From positions 6,894,001 through 6,958,000 of the forward strand of contig SMMW01000585.1 of the NCBI GenBank assembly GCA_004794655.1: DNA of 64,000 nucleotides, read 5' to 3'. Below are positions 1 to 12,850 of this stretch, piece by piece. The stretch comes from Marisa cornuarietis (Eukaryota; Mollusca; Gastropoda; Architaenioglossa; Ampullariidae). The position numbers were made by a program, and so were the translations under genes. The notes under the pieces were generated by a model. It worked only from the letters and a program-made list of their open reading frames with translations. It had not been told where the DNA came from and did not search any database. Every line of letters starts with the position of its first letter. Within the stretch, counting starts at the first letter, position 1.

Positions 1-1561
1 GATGCCTGTGGCGAATTGTTTTAGCAGTAGACCTTGTTTTCTAGAATTTGCATTTGATGATCAATGTTTTAAAAAATTAGGAGCCACACAGTTGTTAAAA
101 CGCTTTTAAAGCAGCTGGGCGACGAATCTATTTATATCACTGTACATAATACCACTTGAACAGATCTCTACAGCCCAATGTTAATGATATTGTGCATCTC
201 AGAACATTTTTATGTGTGATTAGGAATCTTCTTCGAATAAAGTTGAAGGTTTGAATTGCAAATCAGGCATGGAAGAATGTGAAGATTATGATCTACGACT
301 TATCTGCTTTTTAATTAATCGCTACTACTTTTCGCTTATATTCGTGCTTTTTCAGTCCTGATGAAGAAGAACTTTGAAACCCTGAAATAGTTGTGAATAA
401 TTTGGGGGTTGAAAACGTGAATTACATACGTACGTTACCCCTCCTAATGTTTGATTCGTTTAATCTGAAAAAATACTGCCATGGCCGTTTGGCAAGTAGA
501 ATTAGTTGTTGGCTTTTTTTTTACAAACTAAATATTAGTGCTGAATGTATAATGAGTCATTATACAATCATATTGTGTTAGACTTCTATATTTCTTATGT
601 TAATATTATCGAACTTGAGAGAAAATCGTCACGCACTGCCTCCATTAACACTATTCAATGCCCCAACAAAAATTGCTAACAGTTTGTCTTTTGACCAAAC
701 GCTGAAATCAGAGGACGTAGATATCCAGGTATCTAGGGGTGGTGGTGGCTAGATTTGGAATTACGAACATACCAGGTACCTAAGTATAACAGATCGGTCA
801 CATTTCGGAAATTATTTTATAAGTTGCTAGGGCCATAGTATCAAACGCTGCAACCCCCCCCCCAACTGAGTTTTAAGCGTTAGGTAATGGCCGATACAAA
901 ACCAACGTACCGTGGAAACTTCCCCCCAAAACAGCACTTGTTCTGGAGCATGAAGCGATTATGTATAAAGACGATGATGTTTTATTAATTTTGTCCAATT
1001 ATTGACTCGAGTAGCATTTATTTAACTATATAACTAAAGTAACATTTATTTATTTGATCTGGCTTTGGTCGAAAAAAGTAAACAATTTCTTAGCAACATT
1101 TTGTGAAACTCATATTTATAATTCCTCAACAAAGCTTTTAAATGTTTAGGAAATGTGGAAGTCAAAACTTGGGAAAATAAGTGTTTGAATATTTGTAGCG
1201 TCTCTTGTTGAAATCCTAATTCATAATGAATTACTTTCTTATCTCCGACAATCTGCTGTCGCATTGATCTAACACACAGACATACAGACACACGCAGCAC
1301 AATGGCGCCGACTGTTATGTAAATCACAGATAACAAGAGTTCATGGCCTTTGGTGTTTCTTTTCATCTCTTGTTTATTTTGAATCACTCGTTTTAAAAGT
1401 TACAAAGTGGTACTAATATTCTCAGTAAGAAAAACGACAACACAGAGAGCAGTAAGAAAATTAGACTTTTGTAGGAAAAGATAATGTCAATGGCGTTCTT
1501 AAAATAGGAAACTAGGGATATCTCTGACATTTCGTAGTAAGGGATTGGACAGTTCTGGAGC
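1..1561. other. Non-coding flank, 3' of P450 gene
   Basis: AT-rich sequence downstream of the P450 stop codon on the minus strand. It should include the P450 3' UTR. I see no coding exon, RNA gene or recognisable transposon here; the short open frames have no domain signature and no splice-consistent partners. Confidence 0.5.
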
Positions 1562-4500
1562 TCACGTGGTACGAAGGCTTCGTTTCTCAAATGTGAACGA
1601 TAGAGACTCGGCAGGTGTGTTGAGAATCTGCATGCTGATGGGTAGTTCATCTCCATTGTAAACAATGTTAAATCTCTGTAACAACTGAAACAGGAAATCT
1701 AAATTAATGCAGTTGTTCTCTTTCTCATACTTCTAGCCCTCCCTCCCACATATATATATATATATAAAGAACTATCAACTCAGTGATAAAATCGTAAAGT
1801 GCCCTATGGCAGAAGATCCAACACGTCTCTCACTTTCTTGTTTTATCTTTTGGAGAATTATGATTATCGCCTGAAATAATCAATCGAAATTTGTAAATGT
1901 TATTGTGATTTATTTTTAATTAAGGTATGAGTCCGCATAATGCAACCTCAACAAACTAGAAGCCATGACCAGTTGATGTATGATTTAACTTTCGTGGCTA
2001 ATCAACGAATCGACGACAGCGTTGCTTCTTTTTCGTTTATTGTTACTATGCGCGATAGATGTACTATATTTTCAGTTTTCCTTTCTTGTAATACAGGGGT
2101 GATATAACCCGCATGAAAATTGCTTTTAAGTTTTGAATCAGTGTATGCTACTATTTACCTTGGCAATGACTATACCGACTTCCTGCACAGCCAGACGTCG
2201 CCCTGGACAGCTGCGGGGTCCAAAACCAAAGGGTAATGTTGTGAAAGGGGAGATATTTTCTCTGCTGCTGCGCAGCCACCTTTCAGGTAAGAACACCTCC
2301 GGAGCAGAAATAAATCGGTTGTCTTTACCTGCCATGTCGTAATGGAGAACCACATTCGTCTGAAATCACAAAGCAGAAAGTGAGTAACAGGTTTCATTAA
2401 GTGTCAAGTGTTAACTGTCAGTACGAATTACTTTCCTTTCTTACTGCAGTCATTTTAGCTGGCTGGCCTTCTTTGAGATCTTATAAATGATTAAATGTCT
2501 ATGTCTGTGCTTTTTTTCGCTCTCATATTGGCTCATCATTTAGATTCATTTTAACAAAGCTGAAAGAAATAATTGGCAGGTCCTGGAATAAATCAGGTAA
2601 CGCAAAGAATATGGTTCGGAAAGATGGAGAGATTAAAGGAAAAGATAAATAATGCTTTACTTACTCCTGCTGGGACGTGATAGCCTGCTATGACAGCATC
2701 TGACTGTAAAGTTCGGCCGAGACCTGGAGCCACTGGATACATCCTAAAACATTCATAAAAGGACGATTAGGACCTCTCCGACATTGACAACTACAGCTAC
2801 AAGAAATCAAATACTATGTGGTGTAACCAACTTAAAACTGTACTCTCCAAGATGTCGAATGTAAAACAATGTTTGAATATTCGGTTTATAATTGTAGTAC
2901 GAAAGGAACTATTCTTGAAATGAAGGGGTGAACGCAAGGAATGCTTGATAAAACCAGAATCCGTTGACTCACTAGAGGCAAGCGTATAATGCCTGTTATT
3001 TATTGTTATAATGGTTTTAACTAACTGGCTTCCACTTACGCTTAAATCACTAATTAATTAGGGTTTACACATCTAACTTCATCAGTTGACTGTCGTGTTC
3101 ATGAAATGCTACAGTTTAAAACACAGAAATCAACCAACAGACTGACTGCAGCTCCATTTAAAACAATGCATACACCATAACAGACTTTAAACATTCATTA
3201 TTTACTGATTTTGCTTTTGTTTTCTTTATTAAATACCTTAGTGATTCTTTCAAAAAGGCTCTCATATACTGCGCAGATTCCAAAGCCCCGGATGTGAAGC
3301 TGCTGTCTGTCATATCTTTGACTTCGTTGTACAATTTCTTTTGAACTTCGGGATTTCGCCCCAAAGCAAATAAAGTGAATGCCAGGAAGTGTCCGGTCTG
3401 AAAAGTAATATGAATACCATTTAACATCACGTGATACACAGCCACATCATGCAATTAAACTTCAGACAAATGACAGAGAACAAAAGAGATGATGCAAAAG
3501 GAGTTTCTGAGGAGAAATAACAGAGATGGTAATCTCTACTTCAGTGACTAATAACTAAATTCAAATTTAAATAAACAGTAGATGAAATAGCAAATATAGT
3601 AATGTATAAAATAATAAACATAATCATAAATAATAAATACAATATTTGATCACTATTCAACTGTTTACAGGTTCTTTGCTCAATAATGCGTGCATTTGCA
3701 TTTTACTGATCAACCATGCATGCATTGACACAAATTTTAATTCAAATATTGCTGGTTTAGGCATTGTTTAGGTATTGTAGTTCTGACCATTGACATGCTG
3801 ACATTTCAGTTAGGCATGTATTGGTACATGTGGACAGTTTTATTATTATTATTATTATTTTGATTGTATATGCATTACAGAACAATTCAATAAAAAATTA
3901 ATACAATATTGAATAAAATAATTAATACAATTATAATAGACAATTATAATGTTAATGATTATATTGTTATTACTCATTGAATAAATGCTAAAAGTAGTGT
4001 TACTCTCTGTAATCGTTACAAAGGAGAAAGGAAACTAATGGGCCATAACCTTTAGCCGGAGGATAGAGAAAAGAAGAAATGAAGAAAGAAGGAGAATAGA
4101 AAGAATCTAGAACCTACTGTGTCCACTCCAGCAGAGAAGAACTCGGCAAGAAACGTGAAAATCTCGCGATAGGTCAGTTTGGTGGAAAATAACAGGTAGT
4201 TGACCAGCTTGCCTGTTCCCCCATTCTTCTCCGGGGTCATGGCCAGCTGGAGGAAGCGATGCGTCAGTCTGTGGACCAATCAATGAATTTTAATTAGTGA
4301 CCTTCCTAATCTTAAACATATAGACATATGACATCGCACTAAATCAAATCATAGATGGCGTGAACTGATACATGAACTCAATATCTTCGTTATTAAAATG
4401 AGCTTGAATTCAGAGTATGGTCTAAATCACATCCAAGCTACACAAAGAGTGTAAAGGAGTCTAAAGAGTAATCTAAGGGCTATAATCTGAATACCAAACT

Positions 4501-7232
4501 GTCCCCCGTCCCCTCAAGTACAAACTTACAAACATTATACATTAAAAGAGATCAAAGCAGTGACATCATTATAACCTCTACACTATTTCATTGGCTGTAG
4601 TCTTGACAAAGTGAAGCGCATTTTTTGATATCGAGTTGCATGAGCTCTTTCTCTGCATTAAGATTCATGTCGGCTTGTGTCGCGAGAACGTAAGAGGATT
4701 AAGTCATGTCAGAGAACAAAAAAATTATTTAACATGTCAAGGCAATGACTGCAAGCATCAAGAATATGTCTTTGCCGGTGGTTATATGTCTTTTGAGTGG
4801 CATAGAGTAGTCTGTATGTATGAATACGAATAAATACACAAGTTCATATATTCATGAATAAAGTACTTACATATCGTCACATTAAAGTTTAGATAGTTTC
4901 TCACCTAACACCGCATATAAATAATGAGAATTTCTAACATGTCATTACAGTGTACTTTACGGCTTAAAGCATTTCTCACCTGCGGATGACACGCTGAGCG
5001 GCCGAGAACCGCTCAAAGACAGGTGTCGGAAGAATCCGATACAGCGGCAGGAGCTTGAGCTCTTTCTGCGTCAAGGTCAGACATTCGTGTACGGCTTGGA
5101 TGAAAGCTTCGCCGTCTGCGTTGTAGCTGTCGTCGCCAGATAGGAGGCCGATACGATGGTCGAAACAGACGGTGCCGACAGCTGTAACATAGCGGAGGGA
5201 ATCAAACAGGCCGATGACAATGAAAACACAAAAATGGCGTCTAGCGAAATGCCCGTATGTAGGCATCAGCAGGAAAACGACACGTCTGACGCTAGTGTTT
5301 TGATTAAGATGTGGGAATTTTTAAAGACCAGCTTGAGTATTTCGTGTTTATTAAAACACGTTTGTAAAGACATTAGGCGTTTACTTTGAAAAGATATCGC
5401 GTGTGTTAGAGCTGTTAATGTAATTGCACAAACTTAGAAAAATTAAAACCATTTATCACTTAGAATCTGGTAGCAATAGGAAAACAATACTAACTGTGCA
5501 TTTAACGTTTATACGAACAAATAATAACAAAGGTCTTGTTAAGGGCTAGCACATTTTCATGACGTCCTTAAATTAAATGGTAACATCGTGTAATAATAAA
5601 AACAACAACAACAAGAAGGCGCAAACGTCCAGCGCAATTTCATGTCTTCATAAAATAAAATCTTTAATGATTTATTTTTTTTCCTTAACATTAAATAAGC
5701 ACAAAAATTACGGTCTTTACCACAGCTTTTTTTGTAAAAGGACTTCTTTTATACTGTTTTGTAACTGTTCTCTAAATAAATTAAAATACAACTTTTGGCA
5801 AACCTAGTGCACTCAGTCTCTATGAAAGAATTTTGCAATTTTGTAGTGATAGTACCGAACACTTTACCAATCGACAAAAAATAGCAATGAAGAACCTATC
5901 AGTTAAGATCGTTATTAACACGAACAACATCGTCAAAAGCGCACCTTCCGTCGCAAATTTGTAGATTTCAGGAAGAAAATCGTCAAGGATGGCTTTCTTC
6001 TCAGTCAGCCGAGAAATGTGGTCCACAAAGTCGTTTGAAATGTTCACTTGTTGTTCACAGTAGCTTCTCACAGCCTTCGGAGGCAGTAAAGCCTGTTGCA
6101 CCTCTCGTCGTAGATGCTTCCACTGCTTGCCTTGACTGTCATCATCATCATCATCAATCATCAAACAATTACTATTGTATTTTCATATTTGGTTTTCGTA
6201 TTACATTTGGCTATGGTGTGTGCTTATACCTAGCACTTGTTTAAATCCTCGTTAACACTAAACGTGGTATAGTCATTTCTTCTTATAACAACAGCAAGAA
6301 TCACATACTATTACGCATTTTCATCTATATCAGCAAAATTTTTCTGTAGGTGTCAAGCATCGCATACGTTTTTGACATAAATTGTCTAATTACGCATTTG
6401 TCTTGAATGAGTAGGGGGAGGGGGAATAATGTGATATTTGAGAAGAAAAAAAGAAAGAAAGAAAGGAAAAAGTGAACTAGCAAGTTACCTCGTGAGAAGA
6501 CCCTGGACCCCTTCGTTGTTCACCTCGTTGTAGCGATTAAGCAAACCAAACAGCACCCTGTGTGGACTTTCTCCTTCCGCCTTGTAAGCATCCGCGAAGT
6601 CGTGCGGGTTAAACAGCCTTAAGACCGTAAGTCCTGGCACTATTTCCTCACGCACTACATCACCATACAGAGTGTGCAGTCTGCGTATTGCGTCGTTCAG
6701 ATCCAGCCCGTAAAACCTTCCTAGAAATCAGAACTGGTTGTCAAGCAACTGTGGGTCGGGCTTTGTTGGTTTCGTGATGCATGATACACTGTTTGTATGA
6801 CACGTAGACTCTTTATTTGTTAATGCTGGGTGTTAATGAATGCTTGAATGAGCTCCAGAAACCTTACTTCTGGTACAGTACAAATAAAGTTTTAGTAAAA
6901 AAGCAATAATAGTAAATAAAACACATTCATGACCGTGCCATGTTTTATGATGAACGTGTCATGAAACAACCGACATTAAAAAAATTCTTACCGCCAGGTA
7001 AGTACTGCCACATCGCCCCGATTCCTGGCAAACTCCTTGGTCCAGGAATATCAGTCATTTGCAAAGAAGCTGGGTGTGAAATGTTCGTTGTTTCCTCTTG
7101 TGTCTTTATTGAATTGTTGTAAACTGCGTGACTGGAGGGGCTCACTGCAGACTGGAGGGACAGACTGGACATATGACATTGCTGGCCCATTTTCTTTTGA
7201 AGAAAACGAAGAACTTCACGCACTTTGGCCAT
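1562..7232 (-). CDS. Mitochondrial-clan cytochrome P450, complete, 9 coding exons
   Basis: Heme monooxygenase expected on the mitochondrial inner membrane, fed by adrenodoxin-type electron donors. Coding exons (minus): 7232-6992, 6720-6489, 6135-5945, 5181-4980, 4268-4118, 3397-3237, 2743-2665, 2359-2159, 1684-1562. All junctions are GT-AG and phases agree, giving 526 residues, the usual length for the clan. Visible motifs: proline-rich IPGPRSLPGIG near residue 70, I-helix AGVDTTGH at about 335-342 (split by an intron), ExxR as ESLR at 390-393, FLPERW ending near 447, and heme-binding FGFGPRSCPGRR at about 463-474 with the Cys ligand near 470. The N-terminus has basic and hydroxylated residues and no membrane anchor, as expected for a mitochondrial presequence. 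The PGR(S/P)LPG...FGFGPR pattern is that of the clan containing CYP10, CYP24 and CYP27; subfamily and substrate cannot be assigned. ATG at 7232 is the first in frame after the acceptor at 7251. Confidence 0.93.
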
Positions 7233-7757
7233 ATTTGTGAGTTGCGATAGCTGCAAAAATACATGGAACGCATAAAACCAAGATAGTAAAATGTAATTGC
7301 AGGTCTTTTTATCCTTGACACAGTCATACGGCTAAAATTTGACGTAAATGGGATTCGTCTTCTTTGCGGGAAAATAAACATTATTTCATGCGATGTTAAG
7401 AAATCATCTCAAAAATCTGTTTAGTCTACAATACTGATTCGCATAGACAAATATTTTATCCAAAGTCAGGAATAAAAATAACTTTTCACGAAGACATTAA
7501 TATCTTGCTCAATACATATATTTTCGTTGAATAAGCGTGAATTATTTTTATTACCTGAAGATTATAGGTATGTCAAAAAAAGAATCGTTGAACTTAAACT
7601 CTAGTAAGAAAAGATTATTATGCATACATTTCTATTTCTTTCTCTTCTGGTTCGTTTATTTCTGAAGGAAAATTAAGTGAGGGTAAAGTAAACATAATTC
7701 TTTCATCTTTCCCCTGATTATATAGACGTCTTAAAAGCATTTGATGTAATACCGTAC

Positions 7758-7830
7758 CTGATGGTCGTTGTTGCTAGCAGCAGTGATACACAGAAGAATG
7801 AGCCTGTTTCCTTCGCTGGACTGGAACTGC
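7758..7830 (-). other. Noncoding first exon of the P450 gene
   Basis: A splice donor (CAG then GTACGG) ends at 7758 and pairs with the acceptor before 7250. The segment contains no ATG on the minus strand, so it is read as 5' UTR. The upstream limit is set only by distance from the TATA box and is approximate. Confidence 0.5.
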
Positions 7831-7855
7831 AGTGACCGCAGCTGATGGGGGAGGT

Positions 7856-7863
7856 CTTTTATA
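7856..7863 (-). promoter_or_regulatory. TATA box of P450 gene
   Basis: TATAAAAG on the minus strand, about 30 bases before the inferred start of the noncoding first exon. Position relative to the donor at 7758 makes a functional core promoter likely. Confidence 0.55.
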
Positions 7864-7869
7864 CCGTTC

Positions 7870-9784
7870 ACCACTGTCGTACGTCCTTCGGCATCTGCGG
7901 GTTTAGCGGATCACGCAGCAGGGCCCGGCGGCTAATCCAATCAGCCTTGATTTCAGTGCGAGATGCTCCGTAATATTCCCCGAGTGATGGCGTCATTGGG
8001 AAATCCGCCATATAAGGACATTTTGTACGCTAGTGCGTGGTTAGAAGGGAGTCAACTTAAGGTCAGGTCTGGGCCACACAAAGTGGGCGACACTGCAGTG
8101 TTCGTCAGAGGAGAAAACACGAACCGTAAACACGAAGAAAACACTGAGTTATTGTCATCATTCGAGGCACCCCTGCAGACTTCTGCAGTCATCGCTAATC
8201 AGATTTCCCATTGCAGATCACTTTGTTTCACAATTTTCAATCCCACACTTTTTACATTTCTCTTAGCTCTTTAAAGGCTGTCTCTCTTTCTTCTGGCGAT
8301 CATCATAGCTGCGCTTACTTGCACTCATACGCCATTCGTATTCTGTTTCTTAGCGTAATCGCAATTTCGACAGCATCTACCGTGCAGTGCGCATCCAGGC
8401 AGTAAAGTTACCGCCACTAAAGCTCTCAAATATCACGGACCGGGGCTACTATAGCTAGATGTCCCTATTAGACGGAGTACATTCGACCACCCCTCTAGCT
8501 GACACGGTCCACGATAATAAAAACTATGGAAAGCCAGCACGAAGATCATGGTTAGTCTCAAACAGTCAGTTAGTCCCATTTGCAAAATCAGTGTAAGTCA
8601 ACAAAAAATTAAAAAACCTCTCCTTTCCGTTAAAGAGAAATAGACCATTCTAACGCGGCCCAAACTAAAATTTGTTAGCTTAATAGCTTAAATCATGCAT
8701 TATGTATTAACGCAATGGGCATTCTTCACAAACGCAATTATGCATAGGGAACAGTGGGATAAAGAAGATATTTTAAAAATTCAATAAATGATGATGATGA
8801 TGAGAGGCAGATGTAACGTCAAGTATCGTCTCTTCACTAGTACATGATGTCCAGGAACAGTGTCATGAGCTCTTTTGTAAAGACTTGGAACAGGTTTCAA
8901 GAGTGATACTCGAGGAAGTTGGAGGCCAAAAAAGAGCGAAGCTAACTGCGCCCGGATCACGATCATTTAAAATACTTTTTTGTATAAGACAAATCAAAGA
9001 TGACTTTGAAAGGCAGCCGTTAACTTATAAAGTATATTGTAATTGAAAGTAGGAGATTATAATGAAACTTGAAGATAATCAGACATTAAAAATAGAAGTC
9101 TGAAATACTACTACTTCTACTAGTAGAATGGCTACTACTACTAATATTAGTAGTATTAATAATACTAGTAGCAATAGTAGAATTTGTGAAAATTTGCCCG
9201 TGTCGATGCTAGCTCTATGCGGTGCGCACGAATCGACAGTCAACCATACAAAAAACATGAGCGCCAGCAAACAGATGCCACTTCGGCAAAAACATAAACT
9301 AAGTGGGTGGATGAAGATTTCAGGAAAACATTTTTGATTATTCAAGATATTTCGTGAAGAGATGGGATTTGAGGCAGGATGTAAAGTCTTCGAACGTCAA
9401 CGCAGTTTAAAGGCGGAACTTCTTCGGACCATAGAGAGAGAATGGTTTTGCCCGTCGAGGGAAGGTAGGTGTACACGCGCTGCTGACAACTAGCGGTCAG
9501 TCGTCTCTAATTACTACCCCTACAATAGGCAGGGTAGAGATCACAGGCACTGCCGACTAGCCTAGCAATAAAACGTCTTCCTCAGCCGATCAGTACTTGC
9601 TGTAGGGTCTGAGAGATGAGGCGCAACGGCTTCCATCTGAACATACTGCCTATAGGAGTGAATGGATTCTCCAAAGAGAGAGAGAGAGGGAGAGAGGGAG
9701 AATATAAAGGAGAGAAGGATGAACAGCGGAAAGGATGCGAAATCACCGAGAGGTGGAAGCACTTTCCCTTACAAAATCATCATC

Positions 9785-9825
<41 letters not shown>

Positions 9826-10980
9826 CGGAAAGGAAAGATTTCCAAACAGTGGGGCCTGAGAAGGACACAGAACTTCTGCCGATTACCTCGTTCTGATTTG
9901 TGGCACAGAGAGGAGGACAACACAGCCATGCCGAAAAGAGCGACTCGGGTGGTCTGACAGGTCAGACAGGTATGTTGGGACAAGGCCTTGATATCAATGA
10001 TAGACAATGATATAAGTCTTTTTTTATACAAAAGAAGAAAAGAATTTCTGGGGTAGCCCTTCGCCCCAACCCTAGGCCTCTGACTGAATCTGAAACTAAA
10101 CCTTTAAATTTCTCTCTTTTAATTTCTTCTTTACCTTGTAAGCATAATTTCTTTCAACACCTTCAAAGGGTAGAAGTTCAACATTTTTTAGCAGCTTTTA
10201 TGCTAGAGTTTTAAGAGGAGCAATCTAAGGTTAACCATCTTGACCTCTTCACCCTTGACCCATTTACGTGTATGAACCATGATAATTTGTCGTGCAGAGG
10301 ATCGATATCCCAGCATGCTCGACTGACGCGCGCGCCCCAAGCAGCCTGCTGCTTCATCCTCTTGTCTCGCGAGCATGCTGTGTTCTTACGCCACTAGCAT
10401 TAATAGCGACACGCTAAGATTTCCAGCGACCTTTTCATCGCAAAAGAAAGTTCTCGCAGTCTCCCGTCCCGAGCGTTATTGTCTGAGATTCACTAAGCCG
10501 TACCAGGTCAAAAACCGTGGAGTACTATGATAGCATAGGTTTCAGTGCATCTGCTGGAGGACCTCTGTACTTTACGTAATAGTCTTATTTGAACATTAGA
10601 AAAAACAAACAAACAAAAAACAAACAAACAAACACGAGGCAGATCTTTCTCCTCCTGACTGTATCTCAGAATCTTATCTCCGCTGGTTATTGGATTAAGT
10701 ATTAACAAGTGGTTTCGCAAAAAAGAGTGATTTTTTTACGCGCAGACGTTAATTAGAACCAGTCTTTGATAGCTAGTGTACTAACCTAGCTTAGACAGTG
10801 ATGAGAATGTGGGGATAACTACCGGTAATAGGATAGTATGGCAGTCCAGGAAAAATAATTCACATAAAAGCTGGAAGAGGCTGTGAATTAAATATATATA
10901 TATATATATATCAATACAGCTGAAATAATATAAATGTGAAATGCAAATAAAAGTTGTACCAAATATTTTTTTGTTTCATG
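7870..10980. other. Intergenic region between P450 and BTB-ZF genes
   Basis: No exon with conserved protein signature was found. It holds simple repeats, notably (CAA)14 at 9784-9826, short GA- and TA-rich runs, and an (ACAAAC)-like stretch near 10600. The open frames across the CAA repeat encode only polyglutamine or polyasparagine and are taken as repeat artefacts. Confidence 0.5.
9784..9826. repeat. (CAA)14 trinucleotide microsatellite
   Basis: Perfect run of CAA units; flanking sequence is low complexity. No link to a gene is visible. Confidence 0.9.
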
Positions 10981-11460
10981 TACTGACAGCTGATAAAATT
11001 ATCTTCCCCTACGTCCCGGCCACACTACTCCACTTTTCGTCTGATGACCTTACGCAATCTATCCCTGTCACCAGAATAACCATATATGATCGCCGGATTT
11101 TTAGTTACTGTGCTACAAAGCAGCAGAACTCTTTTCCCTTCCATATCTGCCATCTACCCACCATTGAATCGTTTAAACGTAGACTAAAAACACGTCTGTT
11201 CCGCGATCATTACTCCTTACAGGCTTACACCAATCAACATAGTTGTCAATAGTCGTACTTATAGTCTTTTGACTAGTCTGCCTGCAAATTGATGACAAGC
11301 TCCGTCTTTACTGTTTGTGTCTTTTATTACATGTCTGCATAGTTGTTTCTCCTTCCGTCCTTTGTATTCTATGTCTCCTACTTGCGTTAAGAGCAAGTTC
11401 CTTCGTGAGCGTGGTTATGCGCTGTATAAATCACATGTTTATTATTATTGTCAGTGGTAT
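10980..11460 (+). mobile_element. 3' end of a non-LTR retrotransposon (LINE), copy 1
   Basis: The plus strand encodes the end of a reverse-transcriptase reading frame (NSFPFHICHLPTIESFKRRL, then a stop), followed by a shared 3' UTR and an ATT-rich tail. The same ending recurs at 20690, 50665 and 59045. 5'-truncated, typical of target-primed reverse transcription. Confidence 0.65.
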
Positions 11461-11949
11461 TGTTTTCTGTTGTTTGGCTTAACTATTCCACGAATGGAAG
11501 ATTAAAAACATTTCAGACTTTTGTGAAAGACTTTTATTTAAAACAATTTCGTAAAATTAACTAGTTTGCAGTTTTGCAATGAAGCGAAATCAATACTGCA
11601 AATCCATGAACAAACAGCCTTTAGAATTCGAGGAAATATTCAGGTAAATGTAACATATACTCGCTTCCTGCAAAACACACACACAAATACACACACACGC
11701 ATGTATGCATCAGCATAAGCACGTGCACATCCCCCCCCCCCAAAAAAAACCCGCCTCAATTCCACACATTTTAGTATTAGTTGAATAAATAAAAGCTTAA
11801 ATATTGGCTGGTTTTCGAAACATTTGTGATTTTCTTTGTCCTACCCCAAACTTTACAAAGTTTCCTCTTTTCGACATATTAATGTCAGTAGCACTGAAAC
11901 TTTTCTGCAGTAGAAAAGAAAGAAAACACAGATTATCTTCTGAAGGCAA

Positions 11950-12105
11950 CCCGTTACAAAACACACACTTCTCATGTAATTCTTTTTCACCCGATTAGAA
12001 AACACACACCTCTTATGTAATTCTTTTTCATCCGATTAGAAAACACACGACTCTTATGTAATTTTTTCCGTCCGTTACAAAATACACACCTCTTATGCAA
12101 TGTTT
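11950..12105. repeat. 41-bp tandem repeat, about four units
   Basis: Four imperfect units, each beginning CCCG(A)TTA.AAAACACAC and ending CTTATGTAATTCTTTTTCA. Located about 150 bases beyond the BTB-ZF stop codon, so it may lie in that gene's 3' UTR. Confidence 0.8.
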
Positions 12106-12247
12106 TGCAACATATGTGATTACATTTTCGAACTAGTGAAATAGCAAACAAACTCGACGGAAAAATCTCAAAATGCTAAGCCATCAAAAGCATTTGGTGT
12201 CTATTGGTAATAAACCACACACTTAAATACTGAGCCGGATTTAGTTG

Positions 12248-12819
12248 TCAATAGTTCTGGGAATAGAACTGTTGTTGTTGCTGTTGTTGCTGTTGTTGGT
12301 AGTACACCTGGAGCAGGCTGGCCTCGTAATGCTGTTGCTGTGCTTGAGAATGATCTGCCGTCAGTGCCGCAGCACTTGCCACCGACGTCATTTGATCGTG
12401 AAACGGGTCGGACTCTTGCTTGAAGGCGGCGGGGGTCGGGGTGATGGCGTCGTAGGTCGGGGTTGGCGAAAGCGGGGCCGGGGGACTGATGGGAGAGTGC
12501 TGCATGTACAGGTGCACCTGGGGGGCGTGCGGGGGATCCGGGCAGGTGACGACGGACTGCTGGACGAAGGAGGATGAGACTGCCCCCCCAGCAGAAGCCA
12601 CCTGCTGTAGCGCCAGCTCCCCCTGCCTCAAGGCCCCTCCTTCCACCACCTGCACTTCCACACCCCCCAGATCCACCACCCCTCCGTCCACCCCGACTAT
12701 GTGGTCGTCTCCCTTGACAGCGTGAGGATTGAGGGTCGTCGCTTGCACGACCAGGTCGTGGGAGGTCAGCGGGTGCATGGCGGTGGTCGTCGCTCCCACC
12801 ACGGTGAAACTTGCGAACG

Positions 12820-12850
<31 letters not shown>

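Noticed and set aside
7963..8274. Plus-strand 103-residue frame upstream of P450
   Set aside because: No domain, no splice continuation, and it overlaps the P450 promoter side; more likely chance.
9616..9957. Plus-strand 113-residue open frame with polyglutamine
   Set aside because: Driven by the CAA repeat; overlapping frames are equally open and no domain or splice partner is seen.
10941..11252. Plus-strand open frame of 103 residues
   Set aside because: It is the decayed end of a LINE reverse transcriptase, listed as a mobile element.
12245..12577. Plus-strand open frame with leucine run
   Set aside because: Antisense shadow of the polyglutamine-coding last exon of the BTB-ZF gene.
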